Source: Pseudomonadota bacterium (lineage in GTDB: Bacteria; Pseudomonadota; Alphaproteobacteria; Rhodobacterales; Rhodobacteraceae). From it: a stretch of DNA of 64,000 nt. This document shows positions 27,221 to 35,950 of the stretch, piece by piece (the first letter of the stretch is position 1; every line of letters begins with the position of its first letter). The position numbers and the translations under genes were made by a program. The stretch is taken from assembly GCA_021845805.1 (NCBI GenBank), contig JAJZVD010000002.1:62001-126000 (forward strand). Reading direction: 5' to 3'. The notes beneath the pieces were generated by a model. It did no database searches, was not told where the DNA came from, and saw only the letters and a list, made by a program, of their open reading frames with translations.

Positions 27221-29043
27221 GCCTCCATCGCCTCCAGCTCGTCGATGAAGCCCGCGATCATGCTCAACCCCTTGTCCCAGAACGCAGGATCGGACGCGTC
27301 GAGGCCGAAGGGGGCCAGCAGTTCCCTGTGGTGCTTCGATCCGCCCGCCTTCAGCATGTCGAAATACTTGTCCTGGAAGCCCGGCGTGCCCTCGGCATAG
27401 ACGGCGTAAAGCGCGTTCACCAGCCCGTCACCGAACGCATAGGCGTAGACGTAGAAGGGCGAGTGGACGAAGTGCGGGATATAGGCCCAGAAGGTCTCGT
27501 AGCCGTCCATGAACGTGAAGGCCGGGCCCAGGCTTTCGGCCTGCACGCTCATCCACAGCGCGTTGATCCCGTCGGGCGTCAGCTCGCCGTCGCGGCGGGC
27601 GTCGTGCAGCTTGCATTCGAAATCGTAGAACGCGATCTGGCGGACGACCGTGTTGATCATGTCCTCGACCTTGCCCGCCAGCAGCGTCTTGCGTTCGGCC
27701 GGGGTCTTCGCCTGATCCAGCAGGCGGCGGAAGGTCAGCATCTCGCCGAAGACGCTGGCGGTTTCGGCCAGCGTCAGGGGGGTCGAAGACAGAAGCTCGC
27801 CTTGCCCTGCGGCCAGCACCTGATGGACGCCGTGGCCCAGTTCATGCGCCAGCGTCATCACGTCGCGCGGCTTGCCCAGATAGTTCAGCATCACATAGGG
27901 ATGCACCGTGGTCACCGTCGGATGGGCGAAGGCGCCGGGCGCCTTGCCCGCCTTCACGCCCGCGTCGATCCAGCCGCGGTCGAAGAAGGGCTGCGCGATC
28001 TCGGCCATCTTCGGCGAGAAGGCGGCATAGGCCGACAGCACCGTGTCCCTGGCCTCGGCCCAGCCGACGGTCTTTGGCTGCTCGATCGGCAGGGGGGCGT
28101 TGCGGTCCCAGACCTGCAGCGTGTCGAGCCCCATCCATTTGGCCTTCAGCAGGTAGTAGCGGTGCGAGAGCTTGGGATAGGCCGCCACCACGGCGTTGCG
28201 CAGCGCCTCGACCACTTCGGGTTCGACGTGGTTCGACAGGTGCCGCGCGGTCTGGGGCGTCGGCATCTTGCGCCAGCGGTCCTCGATCTCCTTCTCTTTC
28301 GCCAGCGTGTTGTGGACGCGGGCGAAGAGCTTGATGTTGCGGTCGAACACCGCGGCCAGCGCGCGGGCCGCGGCCTCTCGCCTGGCGCGGTCGGTATCGG
28401 TCAGCAGGTTCAGCGTGGCTTCCAGGTTCAGCGGCTCGTCCTCGCCCGGCACGGGGAAGGTCAGGCCCGCCATGGTCTCGTCAAAGAGCTTGTTCCAGGC
28501 CGAGGCGCCGACCTGGCTCTGGTCGTGCAGGAAGCGTTCCATCTCGTCCGAAAGCTGGTGGGGCCGCATCGCGCGCATCCGGTCGAACACCGGCTTGTAA
28601 CGGGCCAGATCCGCATTGGCAGCCATCAGCGCGGCCAGGTGGTCATCCTCCAGCCGGTTGAATTCCAGGCTGAAGAACACCAGCGGGGTCGTGGCCTCGG
28701 TGATCGCCTCTTGGGCGTCGCCCATGAACTTGGCGCGGTCGCTGTCCATCGTGTTCTGATAGTAGCGCAGCCCCGCGTAGGACATGATCCGGCCGGCCGT
28801 GATGTCGATCTGCTCGTAAGCCCGCACGCAGGCCAGAAGCCCTGCCGCGTCCAGTGTGGCCAGCTTGCCCTCGTAGGCCGCGGCAAAGGCGCGGCCCTCG
28901 GCGGCCACCCAGTCCAGGTCGCGTTCGTATTCCGGCGCATCGGGCGCGGGGTAAAGATCGGTCAGATCCCAGTCGGGCAGCGGGCCGAGGCTGCCCCCCG
29001 CGCTGGCGTTGGCATCGAAAACAGGGTGGCGATCTGCGCGCAT
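27217..29043 (-). CDS. pepF: Oligoendopeptidase F
   Basis: The 608-residue M3 family metallopeptidase degrades short cytoplasmic peptides. The zinc motif HELGHGVH sits in MTLAHELGHGVHQVLA, and the flanking segments PYVMLNYLGKPRDVMTL and EFECKLHD-like FYDFECKLHDARR fit PepF. The start at 29043 (MRADRHPVFDANAS) is preceded by AGAGGTG and is preferred to the track start at 29127, which adds 28 low-complexity residues. It is divergent from the Anbu operon. Confidence 0.94.
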   Translation of the reverse strand: MRADRHPVFDANASAGGSLGPLPDWDLTDLYPAPDAPEYERDLDWVAAEGRAFAAAYEGKLATLDAAGLLACVRAYEQIDITAGRIMSYAGLRYYQNTMDSDRAKFMGDAQEAITEATTPLVFFSLEFNRLEDDHLAALMAANADLARYKPVFDRMRAMRPHQLSDEMERFLHDQSQVGASAWNKLFDETMAGLTFPVPGEDEPLNLEATLNLLTDTDRARREAAARALAAVFDRNIKLFARVHNTLAKEKEIEDRWRKMPTPQTARHLSNHVEPEVVEALRNAVVAAYPKLSHRYYLLKAKWMGLDTLQVWDRNAPLPIEQPKTVGWAEARDTVLSAYAAFSPKMAEIAQPFFDRGWIDAGVKAGKAPGAFAHPTVTTVHPYVMLNYLGKPRDVMTLAHELGHGVHQVLAAGQGELLSSTPLTLAETASVFGEMLTFRRLLDQAKTPAERKTLLAGKVEDMINTVVRQIAFYDFECKLHDARRDGELTPDGINALWMSVQAESLGPAFTFMDGYETFWAYIPHFVHSPFYVYAYAFGDGLVNALYAVYAEGTPGFQDKYFDMLKAGGSKHHRELLAPFGLDASDPAFWDKGLSMIAGFIDELEAMEA

Positions 29044-29227
29044 GGGGCACCTCTTTGACCTTTGTCCCCATGTAGGGCCGGGGCGGGGCCGGGTGCAAGG
29101 CGGGGTGGGCGGGGCGGGTTGCCTCATTTTTGGGCGGGGGGCGCGGAAACGCTGCGCGTCCGTTGCGCGAAGCCTTTACCTGCGCAGAACGCCGTCCTTA
29201 ACTGGCCCAAGCAGAACAGGCGCAGTG

Positions 29228-30643
29228 ATGGCACCGACCTACTTCAACGAGATGTACCAGAATGGGCAGGTTCGCCCGCCTTACCGCCACCTTGAAGACT
29301 GGACGGCGGCCATGCCCGCCGAGCTGCGAAGTCTGAAGCAGGCCGAGGCCGAGGCCCTGTTCCGCCGGATCGGCATCACCTTCGCGGTCTATGGTGAAGG
29401 CGGTGATCCCGACCGGCTGATCCCGTTCGACATGTTTCCGCGGGTCTTCACCGCCTCGGAATGGGCCCGGCTGGACCGCGGCATCAAGCAGCGCGCCCGG
29501 GCGCTCAACGCCTTTCTGGTCGATGTCTATGGCCGGGGCGAGATCGTGCGGGCAGGCCGCATCCCCGCCCGGCTGGTCTACCAGAACGAGGCCTATGAAC
29601 GTGCGGTCGCGGGCATCGTGCCGCCGCGGGGGGTCTATTCGCATATCGTCGGCATCGACCTGGTGCGTACCGGGCCCGATGACTTCTTCGTGCTTGAAGA
29701 CAACTGCCGCACCCCCTCGGGCGTCAGCTACATGCTGGAAAACCGCGAGATCATGATGCGGATGTTCCCGGCGCTGTTCCGGGAAAGCCGCATCCAGCCG
29801 GTGGACCGCTATCCCGAGATCCTGCGCCGCACGCTGGCCTCGGTCGCGCCGGCCAAATGCGACAGCGACCCGACCGTGGTGATCCTGACGCCGGGGCATT
29901 TCAACTCGGCCTATTACGAACACAGCTTCCTTGCCGATCTGATGGGGGTGGACCTGGTCGAGGGGCAGGATCTGTTCGTGGAGGGCGAGTTCGTCTGGAT
30001 GCGGACCACGGAAGGCCCCAAGAAGGTCGACGTGATCTATCGCCGGATCGACGATGCCTTCATCGACCCGCTCTGCTTCCGCCCCGATTCCATGCTGGGC
30101 GTGCCGGGCCTGATGGATGTCTACCGCTCTGGCGGGGTGTCGATCTGCTCGGCGCCCGGGGCGGGGGTCGCGGATGACAAGGCCGTCTATACCTTCGTGC
30201 CCGAGATGATCCGCTTCTACCTGGGCGAGACGCCGATCCTGCAGAACGTGCCCACCTGGCAATGCGGCAAGTCCGATGAGCTGACCTATGTTCTGGAGAA
30301 TCTTGCCGAACTGGTGGTGAAAGAGGTGCACGGCTCGGGCGGATACGGGATGCTGGTGGGCCCGAAATCGACCAAGGAGCAGATCGCCGCCTTCGCCGAG
30401 CGGGTGAAGGCCGATCCGGGCAACTACATCGCGCAGCCGACGCTCGCGCTTTCCACCGTGCCGACCTTCGTGGACGAGGGCATCGCGCCGCGGCATGTGG
30501 ACCTGCGGCCCTATTGTCTGGTGGGCGAGCGGGTGGAACTGGTGCCCGGCGGATTGACCCGCGTGGCGCTGAAGGACGGCAGCCTTGTGGTGAACTCGTC
30601 GCAGGGCGGGGGCGTCAAGGACACCTGGGTTCTGGCGGAGTGA
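29228..30643 (+). CDS. Circularly permuted ATP-grasp protein of the Anbu operon
   Basis: The 471-residue protein belongs to the circularly permuted type-2 ATP-grasp family (formerly DUF404/DUF407). Recognisable blocks are YGEGGDPDRLIPFDMFPRVF, NEAYERAVAGIVPPRGVYSH, LEDNCRTPSGVSYMLENR and VVKEVHGSGGYGMLVGP. Such proteins are predicted to ligate amino groups to carboxylates, making a peptide-like tag or metabolite. The ATG at 29228 is chosen because the family starts there (MAPTYFNEMYQNG); the upstream 73 codons are non-family. The alpha-E gene follows after 4 bases. The product of the reaction has not been established to my knowledge. Confidence 0.93.
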   Translation: MAPTYFNEMYQNGQVRPPYRHLEDWTAAMPAELRSLKQAEAEALFRRIGITFAVYGEGGDPDRLIPFDMFPRVFTASEWARLDRGIKQRARALNAFLVDVYGRGEIVRAGRIPARLVYQNEAYERAVAGIVPPRGVYSHIVGIDLVRTGPDDFFVLEDNCRTPSGVSYMLENREIMMRMFPALFRESRIQPVDRYPEILRRTLASVAPAKCDSDPTVVILTPGHFNSAYYEHSFLADLMGVDLVEGQDLFVEGEFVWMRTTEGPKKVDVIYRRIDDAFIDPLCFRPDSMLGVPGLMDVYRSGGVSICSAPGAGVADDKAVYTFVPEMIRFYLGETPILQNVPTWQCGKSDELTYVLENLAELVVKEVHGSGGYGMLVGPKSTKEQIAAFAERVKADPGNYIAQPTLALSTVPTFVDEGIAPRHVDLRPYCLVGERVELVPGGLTRVALKDGSLVVNSSQGGGVKDTWVLAE

Positions 30644-30647
30644 CACG

Positions 30648-31601
30648 ATGCTGAGCCGGACCGCCGACAACCTCTACTGGATCACCCGCTACATGGAGCG
30701 CGCCGAGACGATGGCGCGGCTTCTGGACGTGGGCGCGCGGATGTCCCTTCTGCCCTCGACGGGCGAGGGCTATCACAGCGAATGGGAAAGCCTGTTGCAG
30801 GCCTCGGGCACCGCCGAAGGCTTTGCCCGCAAGTACGGCGACCCCGTGCAGCGCAACATCGAGAGCTACTTCTTCTTCGACCGCGACAACCCGTCGTCCA
30901 TCGCGTCCTGCATCGGGCGGGCCCGCGAGAATGCGCGGATCGTGCGCGGCGCGCTGACGACGCAGGTCTGGGATGCGCTGAACGGCGCCTTTCAGGAGAT
31001 GCGCGCGCTGGAACGCCGCCCGCGGTCAGAGCTTGACCTGAGCGTGCTGACCGACTGGACGATGCGCCATTCCGCGCAGTTGCGCGGCGCGATCGATGGA
31101 ACCCAGTTGCGCAAGGACGGCTGGGATTTCCTGAATCTCGGCTATTTCCTGGAACGCGCCGACAACACCGCGCGCCTGCTGGACGTGAAGTATTACGTCC
31201 TGCTGCCGGGGGTGGAGTTCGTAGGCTCTGGCCTCGACAATTACCAGTGGACCACGCTTCTGCGGGCGATGAGCGCGCATCGCGCCTTCCACTGGGCCTA
31301 TGGCGGCGAGGTCACGGCGCGCAAGATCGCGGATTTCCTGATCCTGAACGCGGCCTCGCCGCGGTCGCTGCGCACCTCGATCGAGGCCACGACCGTTCAC
31401 CTCGACCGGTTGGCGCGCGGCTACGGGCGCACCACCGCGGCGCAGAGCAAGGCGCGCGCGGTGCTGGCCGAACTGGCCGAGACGCGGGTGTCGGACATCT
31501 TCGACGAGGGCCTGCACGAGTTCCTGACCCGCTTCATCCGCGAGGTGGCGACGCTGGGGGCGCTGGTGCATGACGTCTATCTCAGCGGGGACCAGCGATG
31601 A
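30648..31601 (+). CDS. Alpha-E domain protein of the Anbu operon
   Basis: The 317-residue all-helical protein starts MLSRTADNLYWITRYMERAE, the hallmark of the alpha-E (DUF403) family, and has a second related motif FLNLGYFLERADNTARLLD. The paired YMERAE / FLERAD motifs suggest an internally duplicated helical bundle. No enzymatic activity is known; it always travels with the ATP-grasp and transglutaminase genes. Its stop overlaps the next start by 4 bases (ATGA). Confidence 0.93.
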   Translation: MLSRTADNLYWITRYMERAETMARLLDVGARMSLLPSTGEGYHSEWESLLQASGTAEGFARKYGDPVQRNIESYFFFDRDNPSSIASCIGRARENARIVRGALTTQVWDALNGAFQEMRALERRPRSELDLSVLTDWTMRHSAQLRGAIDGTQLRKDGWDFLNLGYFLERADNTARLLDVKYYVLLPGVEFVGSGLDNYQWTTLLRAMSAHRAFHWAYGGEVTARKIADFLILNAASPRSLRTSIEATTVHLDRLARGYGRTTAAQSKARAVLAELAETRVSDIFDEGLHEFLTRFIREVATLGALVHDVYLSGDQR

Positions 31602-32407
31602 TCCTGTCTGTCTTGCATGTGACGACCTATCGCTATGACACGCCCGTGCGCGGCGTGGTTCAAAGCCACCGGCTGACGCCCTCCGGCTTCGAGGGCCAGA
31701 AGGTGCTGCGCTGGTCGGTCGAGGTGGAAGGCGGGCTGCCCGGTGGCGGCTACCGCGACGGGGCGGGCGACTGGGTGCAAAGCCATTCCGTGCGCGGCCC
31801 GGTGTCCGACATCACCGTGCGGGTGGCGGGCGATGTGGAGACCCGCGACATGGCGGGCGTGCTGCGCGGCCACCGCGAACATGTGCCGCCCGAGGCCTAT
31901 CTGCGCGAGACCGTCGCCACCGCCGCCGATGTGGCGCTGCGCGAGCTGGGGCAGGCCGCCGTGACCGGTGCGCGCGACCCGCTGGATGCCGCGCACCGGC
32001 TGGCCGCCGCGGTCAGCGAGGCTGTGGCCTATGTTCCGGGTGCGACACATGCGCACACCACCGCGGCCGAGGCGCTGGCCCGCGCCGAGGGTGTCTGCCA
32101 GGACCATGCCCATGTCCTGATCGCGGCCGCCCGGTCGCAGGCGATCCCTGCGCGTTATGTTTCGGGCTATCTTCTCGCCGCTGACGGGATCCCGCACGAG
32201 GCCGCGCACGCCTGGGCAGAGCTGTGGGTGCCGGGGCTGGGCTGGGTGGGCTTCGACCCCGCCAACCGCTGCTGCCCGGATGAACGCTTCATCCGCCTCG
32301 GGTCGGGGGACGACGCGCGCGACGCGGCGCCGATCAAGGGCATCGCCCGCGGTCCGGGCAGCGAAAGCCTGGATGTGACCGTTGCCATCCAGTCGGTGCA
32401 GCAATAG
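31598..32407 (+). CDS. Transglutaminase-like cysteine protease of the Anbu operon
   Basis: The 269-residue protein has the transglutaminase-like catalytic triad: cysteine in EGVCQDHAHVLIAAARS (near residue 168), histidine in EAAHAWAELWVPG (near 205) and aspartate in WVGFDPANR (near 220). The N-terminal beta domain begins LSVLHVTTYRYDTPVRG, typical of this group. It probably cleaves or transfers isopeptide/peptide bonds on whatever the ATP-grasp enzyme makes. It overlaps the alpha-E gene and precedes anbu by 37 bases. Confidence 0.94.
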   Translation: MILSVLHVTTYRYDTPVRGVVQSHRLTPSGFEGQKVLRWSVEVEGGLPGGGYRDGAGDWVQSHSVRGPVSDITVRVAGDVETRDMAGVLRGHREHVPPEAYLRETVATAADVALRELGQAAVTGARDPLDAAHRLAAAVSEAVAYVPGATHAHTTAAEALARAEGVCQDHAHVLIAAARSQAIPARYVSGYLLAADGIPHEAAHAWAELWVPGLGWVGFDPANRCCPDERFIRLGSGDDARDAAPIKGIARGPGSESLDVTVAIQSVQQ

Positions 32408-32444
32408 TCTGCCGCGATCTTTCCCAACACCACCGGGGCCAGCC

Positions 32445-33170
32445 ATGACCTATTGCGTGGGCCTGCTCTTGCGCCAGGGCATGGTTCTTCTGTCCGACAC
32501 GCGCACCAATGCCGGGCTCGACAACATCTCGACCTATCGCAAGATGTTCACCTTCGAACAGCCGGGCGAACGGGTGATCGTGATCCTGACGGCGGGCAGC
32601 CTGTCGGTGACCCAGACAACCATCGCCCGCCTGCGCGACGCGATCGACAGCCCTGACGCCAACCCCGACACCTCGATCCTGAAGGCCGAGACGATGCTGA
32701 AGGTGGGCGAGATCGTGGGCAATGCGCTGGCACGCACCCGCGCCGAGATCGACGGGAAGCTGGCCGCCAGCCAGCAGGGCGCCACCGCCTCGATGATCGT
32801 GGCGGGCCAGCGCCGGGGCGGGGGCATGCGGATGTTCCTGATCTACCCCGAAGGCAACTTCATCGAGGCGACCGAGGATACGCCCTTCCTTCAGATCGGC
32901 GAACACAAGTACGGCAAGCCGATCCTCGACCGCGTGGTGACGCCCGACACCTCGCTGGAGGACGCGCGCAAGGCGGTGCTGCTGTCGATGGATTCCACCC
33001 TGCGCTCCAACCTGTCGGTGGGGATGCCGCTGGATCTTGCCGTGGTCGAGAAGGACAGCTTCACCATCGGCTCGACCCGTCGGATCGAGGCGGGCGATCC
33101 GCAGTTTTCCGCCATGAGCCAGGCCTGGAGCCAGGCGCTGCGCGACGCGTTCACCCAGATCCAGATCTGA
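32445..33170 (+). CDS. anbu: Anbu (ancestral beta-subunit, proteasome-like peptidase)
   Basis: The 241-residue protein is a proteasome-superfamily Ntn-hydrolase. After removal of Met, Thr would be the N-terminal nucleophile in MTYCVGLLLRQGMVLLSDTR; the conserved Asp (D18) and Lys (K33, in TYRKMFTF) complete the usual Thr-Asp-Lys set. Known family members assemble into open or helical rings and lack a proven substrate. The ATG at 32445 is essential because the Thr must follow Met directly; the track's start at 32382 would bury it. The gene ends in a TGATG overlap with the dehydrogenase gene. No HslV/HslU or 20S proteasome gene lies nearby. Confidence 0.93.
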   Translation: MTYCVGLLLRQGMVLLSDTRTNAGLDNISTYRKMFTFEQPGERVIVILTAGSLSVTQTTIARLRDAIDSPDANPDTSILKAETMLKVGEIVGNALARTRAEIDGKLAASQQGATASMIVAGQRRGGGMRMFLIYPEGNFIEATEDTPFLQIGEHKYGKPILDRVVTPDTSLEDARKAVLLSMDSTLRSNLSVGMPLDLAVVEKDSFTIGSTRRIEAGDPQFSAMSQAWSQALRDAFTQIQI

Positions 33171-34090
33171 TGCGCGTCGTGGTGACCGAGCCGGTGCATC
33201 CCGATGCGCTGGCGCTTCTGGCCGGGGCGGGGTGCGCGGTGGCCTATCTGCCCGCGCTTGCGGCCACCGAAGCCGACGCCGCGCTACGCAGCGCCGAGGC
33301 GATCCTGGTCCGCATCCGGCCGGTGCCCGCCGCGCTGATGGCGCCGCCCCTGCGGCTGGTCGTCAAGCACGGAACCGGGGTGGACAACATTCCGCTGGCT
33401 GCGGCCAAGGCTGCCGGGGTGGCGGTGATGAACACGCCCGGCGCCAATGCGCAGGCGGCGGCGGAACATACGCTGGCGCTGATTCTGGCATTGGCCAAGG
33501 CGCTGCCCGCCATGCAGGCCACCGTTGCCGCCGGGCGCCGCACCGATCCCGCCTGCCGGGTGATCGACCTTGCCGACGCGCGGCTGCTGCTGGTGGGCTA
33601 CGGCGCCATCGCGCGGCGGGTCGGCGCACTGGCCACGGCGTTTGGCATGGCGGTCACGGTGCATTCGCCCCGCCTGACCGGCACGCAGACCGCCGAGGGC
33701 TGGGCCGTGGCGCCCGACCTGCGCGCCGCCTTGCCCGGCACCGACATCCTGAGCCTGCACTGCCCGCTGACGCCCGCCACCCGGCGGATGATCGGTGCCG
33801 GCGAACTGGCGCTGCTGCCCCCGGGGGCGCTGGTGGTGAACACCGCCCGCGGCGGGATCATCGACGAGGCGGCACTGGCCGCCGCCCGGCATCTTGGTGG
33901 CATCGCGCTGGACGCGACCGAGGTCGAGCCGCTGCCGCCCGATCACCCGCTGCAGGGCCGGGCCGACGTGATCCTGACCCCGCACAGCGCGGGGGCAAGC
34001 ATCGGGGCCTTCCGCGCTGTGGGCATGGCCGCGGCGCGCAACATCCTCGATTTCGCCGCCGGGCGCCCGGATCCCGCGCACCTGCTGTAG
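33170..34090 (+). CDS. D-2-hydroxyacid dehydrogenase (SerA-like), coupled to anbu
   Basis: The 306-residue protein is an NAD-dependent D-isomer-specific 2-hydroxyacid dehydrogenase. The Rossmann loop is LLLVGYGAIARRV, with the substrate/catalytic arginine region VVNTARGGIIDE and the catalytic histidine in ILTPHSAGAS. It lacks the C-terminal ACT domain of true phosphoglycerate dehydrogenases. Its ATG overlaps the anbu stop (TGATG), so it is translated with the Anbu operon here; it is not part of the usual Anbu gene set as I know it. Confidence 0.9.
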   Translation: MRVVVTEPVHPDALALLAGAGCAVAYLPALAATEADAALRSAEAILVRIRPVPAALMAPPLRLVVKHGTGVDNIPLAAAKAAGVAVMNTPGANAQAAAEHTLALILALAKALPAMQATVAAGRRTDPACRVIDLADARLLLVGYGAIARRVGALATAFGMAVTVHSPRLTGTQTAEGWAVAPDLRAALPGTDILSLHCPLTPATRRMIGAGELALLPPGALVVNTARGGIIDEAALAAARHLGGIALDATEVEPLPPDHPLQGRADVILTPHSAGASIGAFRAVGMAAARNILDFAAGRPDPAHLL

Positions 34091-35023
34091 CTAGCGCTGC
34101 GCCTCGAACAGCGCCGCCGCCCCGTCGAAGAACCGGGCGCGGATCGCGGCGGTTTCCATCATCACCTCGTGTTCGGCGCCCGGCACCATCTCGAGCCGCC
34201 CGCCGGGCCAGCGCGCCATCCGCGCGATCACGGGCGCGGGGTCCACCACGCGTTCGTTGGTGCCGAGGTAGGTGACGACCGGCACCGCGGGCGAGGGCAG
34301 GGCCGCAAGCGCACGGCATTCGGCCATCGCCTCGTGCAGCCAGTTCAGGCTGGGCCCCCCCAGCGCCAGATCCGGCTCGCCCAGGATCTGCGCCTTCATG
34401 TAGTCCCACATGCCGCTGTCGGTCGTCAGCACGTTGTCGGCGAAGGGGGCCGAGGCGACGTAGGTCACAGGGCCGGTGCTGGGCGCATAACGGCCGGCAA
34501 GGCCAAGGCCGCGCGCCAGCACCGTGACCACCCCGGCCAGCACCCGTGTGGCGGGCTTCAGCATCAGGCCCCACATCGGTGCGGAAAACACCGCCGCGCG
34601 CACCGGCAGCCCTTCGGACAGCGCGCGCAGGGCGATGGCGCCGCCCATCGAATGGCTGATGAGGTAGAAGGGTTCCGGCAGCGCCAGCGCGCGTACGGCA
34701 TCAAGCACCGCCGCCACATCGCGCTGAAAGTCGCCAAAGCGCGCCACATGGCCCACGTTGCGGTCGGCCAGCGGCCGGTCGGACAGCCCCTGGCCGCGCC
34801 AGTCCACCGCGATCGTCGCATAGCCGCGCGCCGCCAGATCCCCCGCGGCGCGGCCGTATTTCTCGGCGTATTCGGTCCGGCCGGGGAACAGCAGCACGGT
34901 GCCCCGGCTTCCCGCGGGCCAGACCGCCACGCGCAGGCGCGGGCCGTCCGCCGCGCGCAGCCAGCGGGCAAAGCCCCCCGGCGGCCCGTCGGCCAGCGCG
35001 GCGTGAAACGGCGCGGGGTCCAT
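34091..35023 (-). CDS. Alpha/beta hydrolase, lysophospholipase / monoacylglycerol lipase type
   Basis: The 310-residue serine hydrolase has the nucleophile motif FYLISHSMGGAIALR near residue 120, the oxyanion region LLFPGRTEYAEKYGR and a late histidine in GAEHEVMMET. The pattern matches the PldB/monoacylglycerol lipase family. It starts within a TGATG overlap with the SCP2 gene, so both products probably act on lipids together. It is convergent with the hydroxyacid dehydrogenase gene, with no bases between the stops. Confidence 0.9.
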   Translation of the reverse strand: MDPAPFHAALADGPPGGFARWLRAADGPRLRVAVWPAGSRGTVLLFPGRTEYAEKYGRAAGDLAARGYATIAVDWRGQGLSDRPLADRNVGHVARFGDFQRDVAAVLDAVRALALPEPFYLISHSMGGAIALRALSEGLPVRAAVFSAPMWGLMLKPATRVLAGVVTVLARGLGLAGRYAPSTGPVTYVASAPFADNVLTTDSGMWDYMKAQILGEPDLALGGPSLNWLHEAMAECRALAALPSPAVPVVTYLGTNERVVDPAPVIARMARWPGGRLEMVPGAEHEVMMETAAIRARFFDGAAALFEAQR

Positions 35024-35310
35024 CAGCTGAGCGCCGAGCCCAGTTGCATCGCCAGCCCCATCGAACCATCGACCGAAAGCTTGCCCGACATGAAGGCCAT
35101 CGTCGGGTTCAGATCGCCGTCAAGGATCGCCTTGAAGGTTTCGGCATCCGCCGTCAGCGTCACATCGGCCGGCTCGTCGCCCGGGCGCACGCCGCTTGCG
35201 TCGATCATCAGCGCGCCTTCGCCCGGCATCACGAACTTCGCGACCCCGTCGAACCCGCCGCTCAGCCGCTTCTGCAGGGCGGCCACCGCCGCGTCGATCA
35301 CTGCGCTCAT
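35023..35310 (-). CDS. SCP2 sterol-binding domain protein
   Basis: This 95-residue single-domain SCP2 protein (MSAVIDAAVAALQKRLSGGFDG...AILDGDLNPTMAFMSGKLSVDGSMGLAMQLG) is a lipid-binding fold. The second half, with the segment GDLNPTMAFMSGKLSVDG, is the family hallmark. The start at 35310 is chosen over 35418 because SCP2 proteins begin there. It is coupled to the lysophospholipase-like gene. Confidence 0.92.
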   Translation of the reverse strand: MSAVIDAAVAALQKRLSGGFDGVAKFVMPGEGALMIDASGVRPGDEPADVTLTADAETFKAILDGDLNPTMAFMSGKLSVDGSMGLAMQLGSALS

Positions 35311-35380
35311 CCCGATTCCTCCGATTGTGACCGCGGCGCCTCTCGCATTTCCCGCGGACAGGGTTACATTCCCGAGTGTT

Positions 35381-35938
35381 ATGGGTGCGTCAACCAGATA
35401 TCTCAATCGTGCCGTCACGGCAGTGTGTGCGTTCTGGCTTGCCGCCGGGGCCCATGCGGCGCGCGCCGATGACGCGCAGCTTCTGAAAGACCTGAAATCC
35501 AGCGATCCCGCGACCTGGCAGCGGGCCCAGGCGGATCTTCAGCGGGAGTGGTCGTCCTCGGGCTCGCCCTCGATGGATCTGTTGTTGCAGCGGGGGGTGG
35601 CCGCGCTTGTCGCCAACGATCCGCGCGCGGCGGTGGACCACCTCTCGGCGCTGATCGACCATGCGCCCGACTTCGCCGAAGGCTATGCGATGCGGGCGCG
35701 CGCCTTCCAGGCGCAGGGCGCGTTCGGCCCGGCCCTGAACGATCTGGCCCGCGCCCTGACGCTCAACCCCAACGACTACGTCGCCATTGCCCAGCTTGGC
35801 GGCATCCTCGAGGCGACCGGCAACCGCAAGGACGCGCTGGCCGCCTATCGGATGTCGACGGCTATACTTCCCCACCAGCCAGAGGTATTGGACGCGATCA
35901 AGCGGCTCGAGGCGAGGGCGAACGGGCAGGAACTCTAA
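35381..35938 (+). CDS. Secreted tetratricopeptide-repeat protein
   Basis: The 185-residue protein has an N-terminal signal sequence (LNRAVTAVCAFWLAAGAHAARA) followed by about three TPR units, for example LLLQRGVAALVANDPRAAVDHLSALIDHAPDFAEGYAMRA and AFGPALNDLARALTLNPND. It would mediate protein contacts in the periplasm. The ATG at 35381 is the first that yields a signal peptide; the track's 589-residue form is antisense to other genes. It lies 12 bases upstream of the helicase gene, so they may be cotranscribed. Confidence 0.87.
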   Translation: MGASTRYLNRAVTAVCAFWLAAGAHAARADDAQLLKDLKSSDPATWQRAQADLQREWSSSGSPSMDLLLQRGVAALVANDPRAAVDHLSALIDHAPDFAEGYAMRARAFQAQGAFGPALNDLARALTLNPNDYVAIAQLGGILEATGNRKDALAAYRMSTAILPHQPEVLDAIKRLEARANGQEL

Positions 35939-35950
35939 TCGGGGCTGGCC

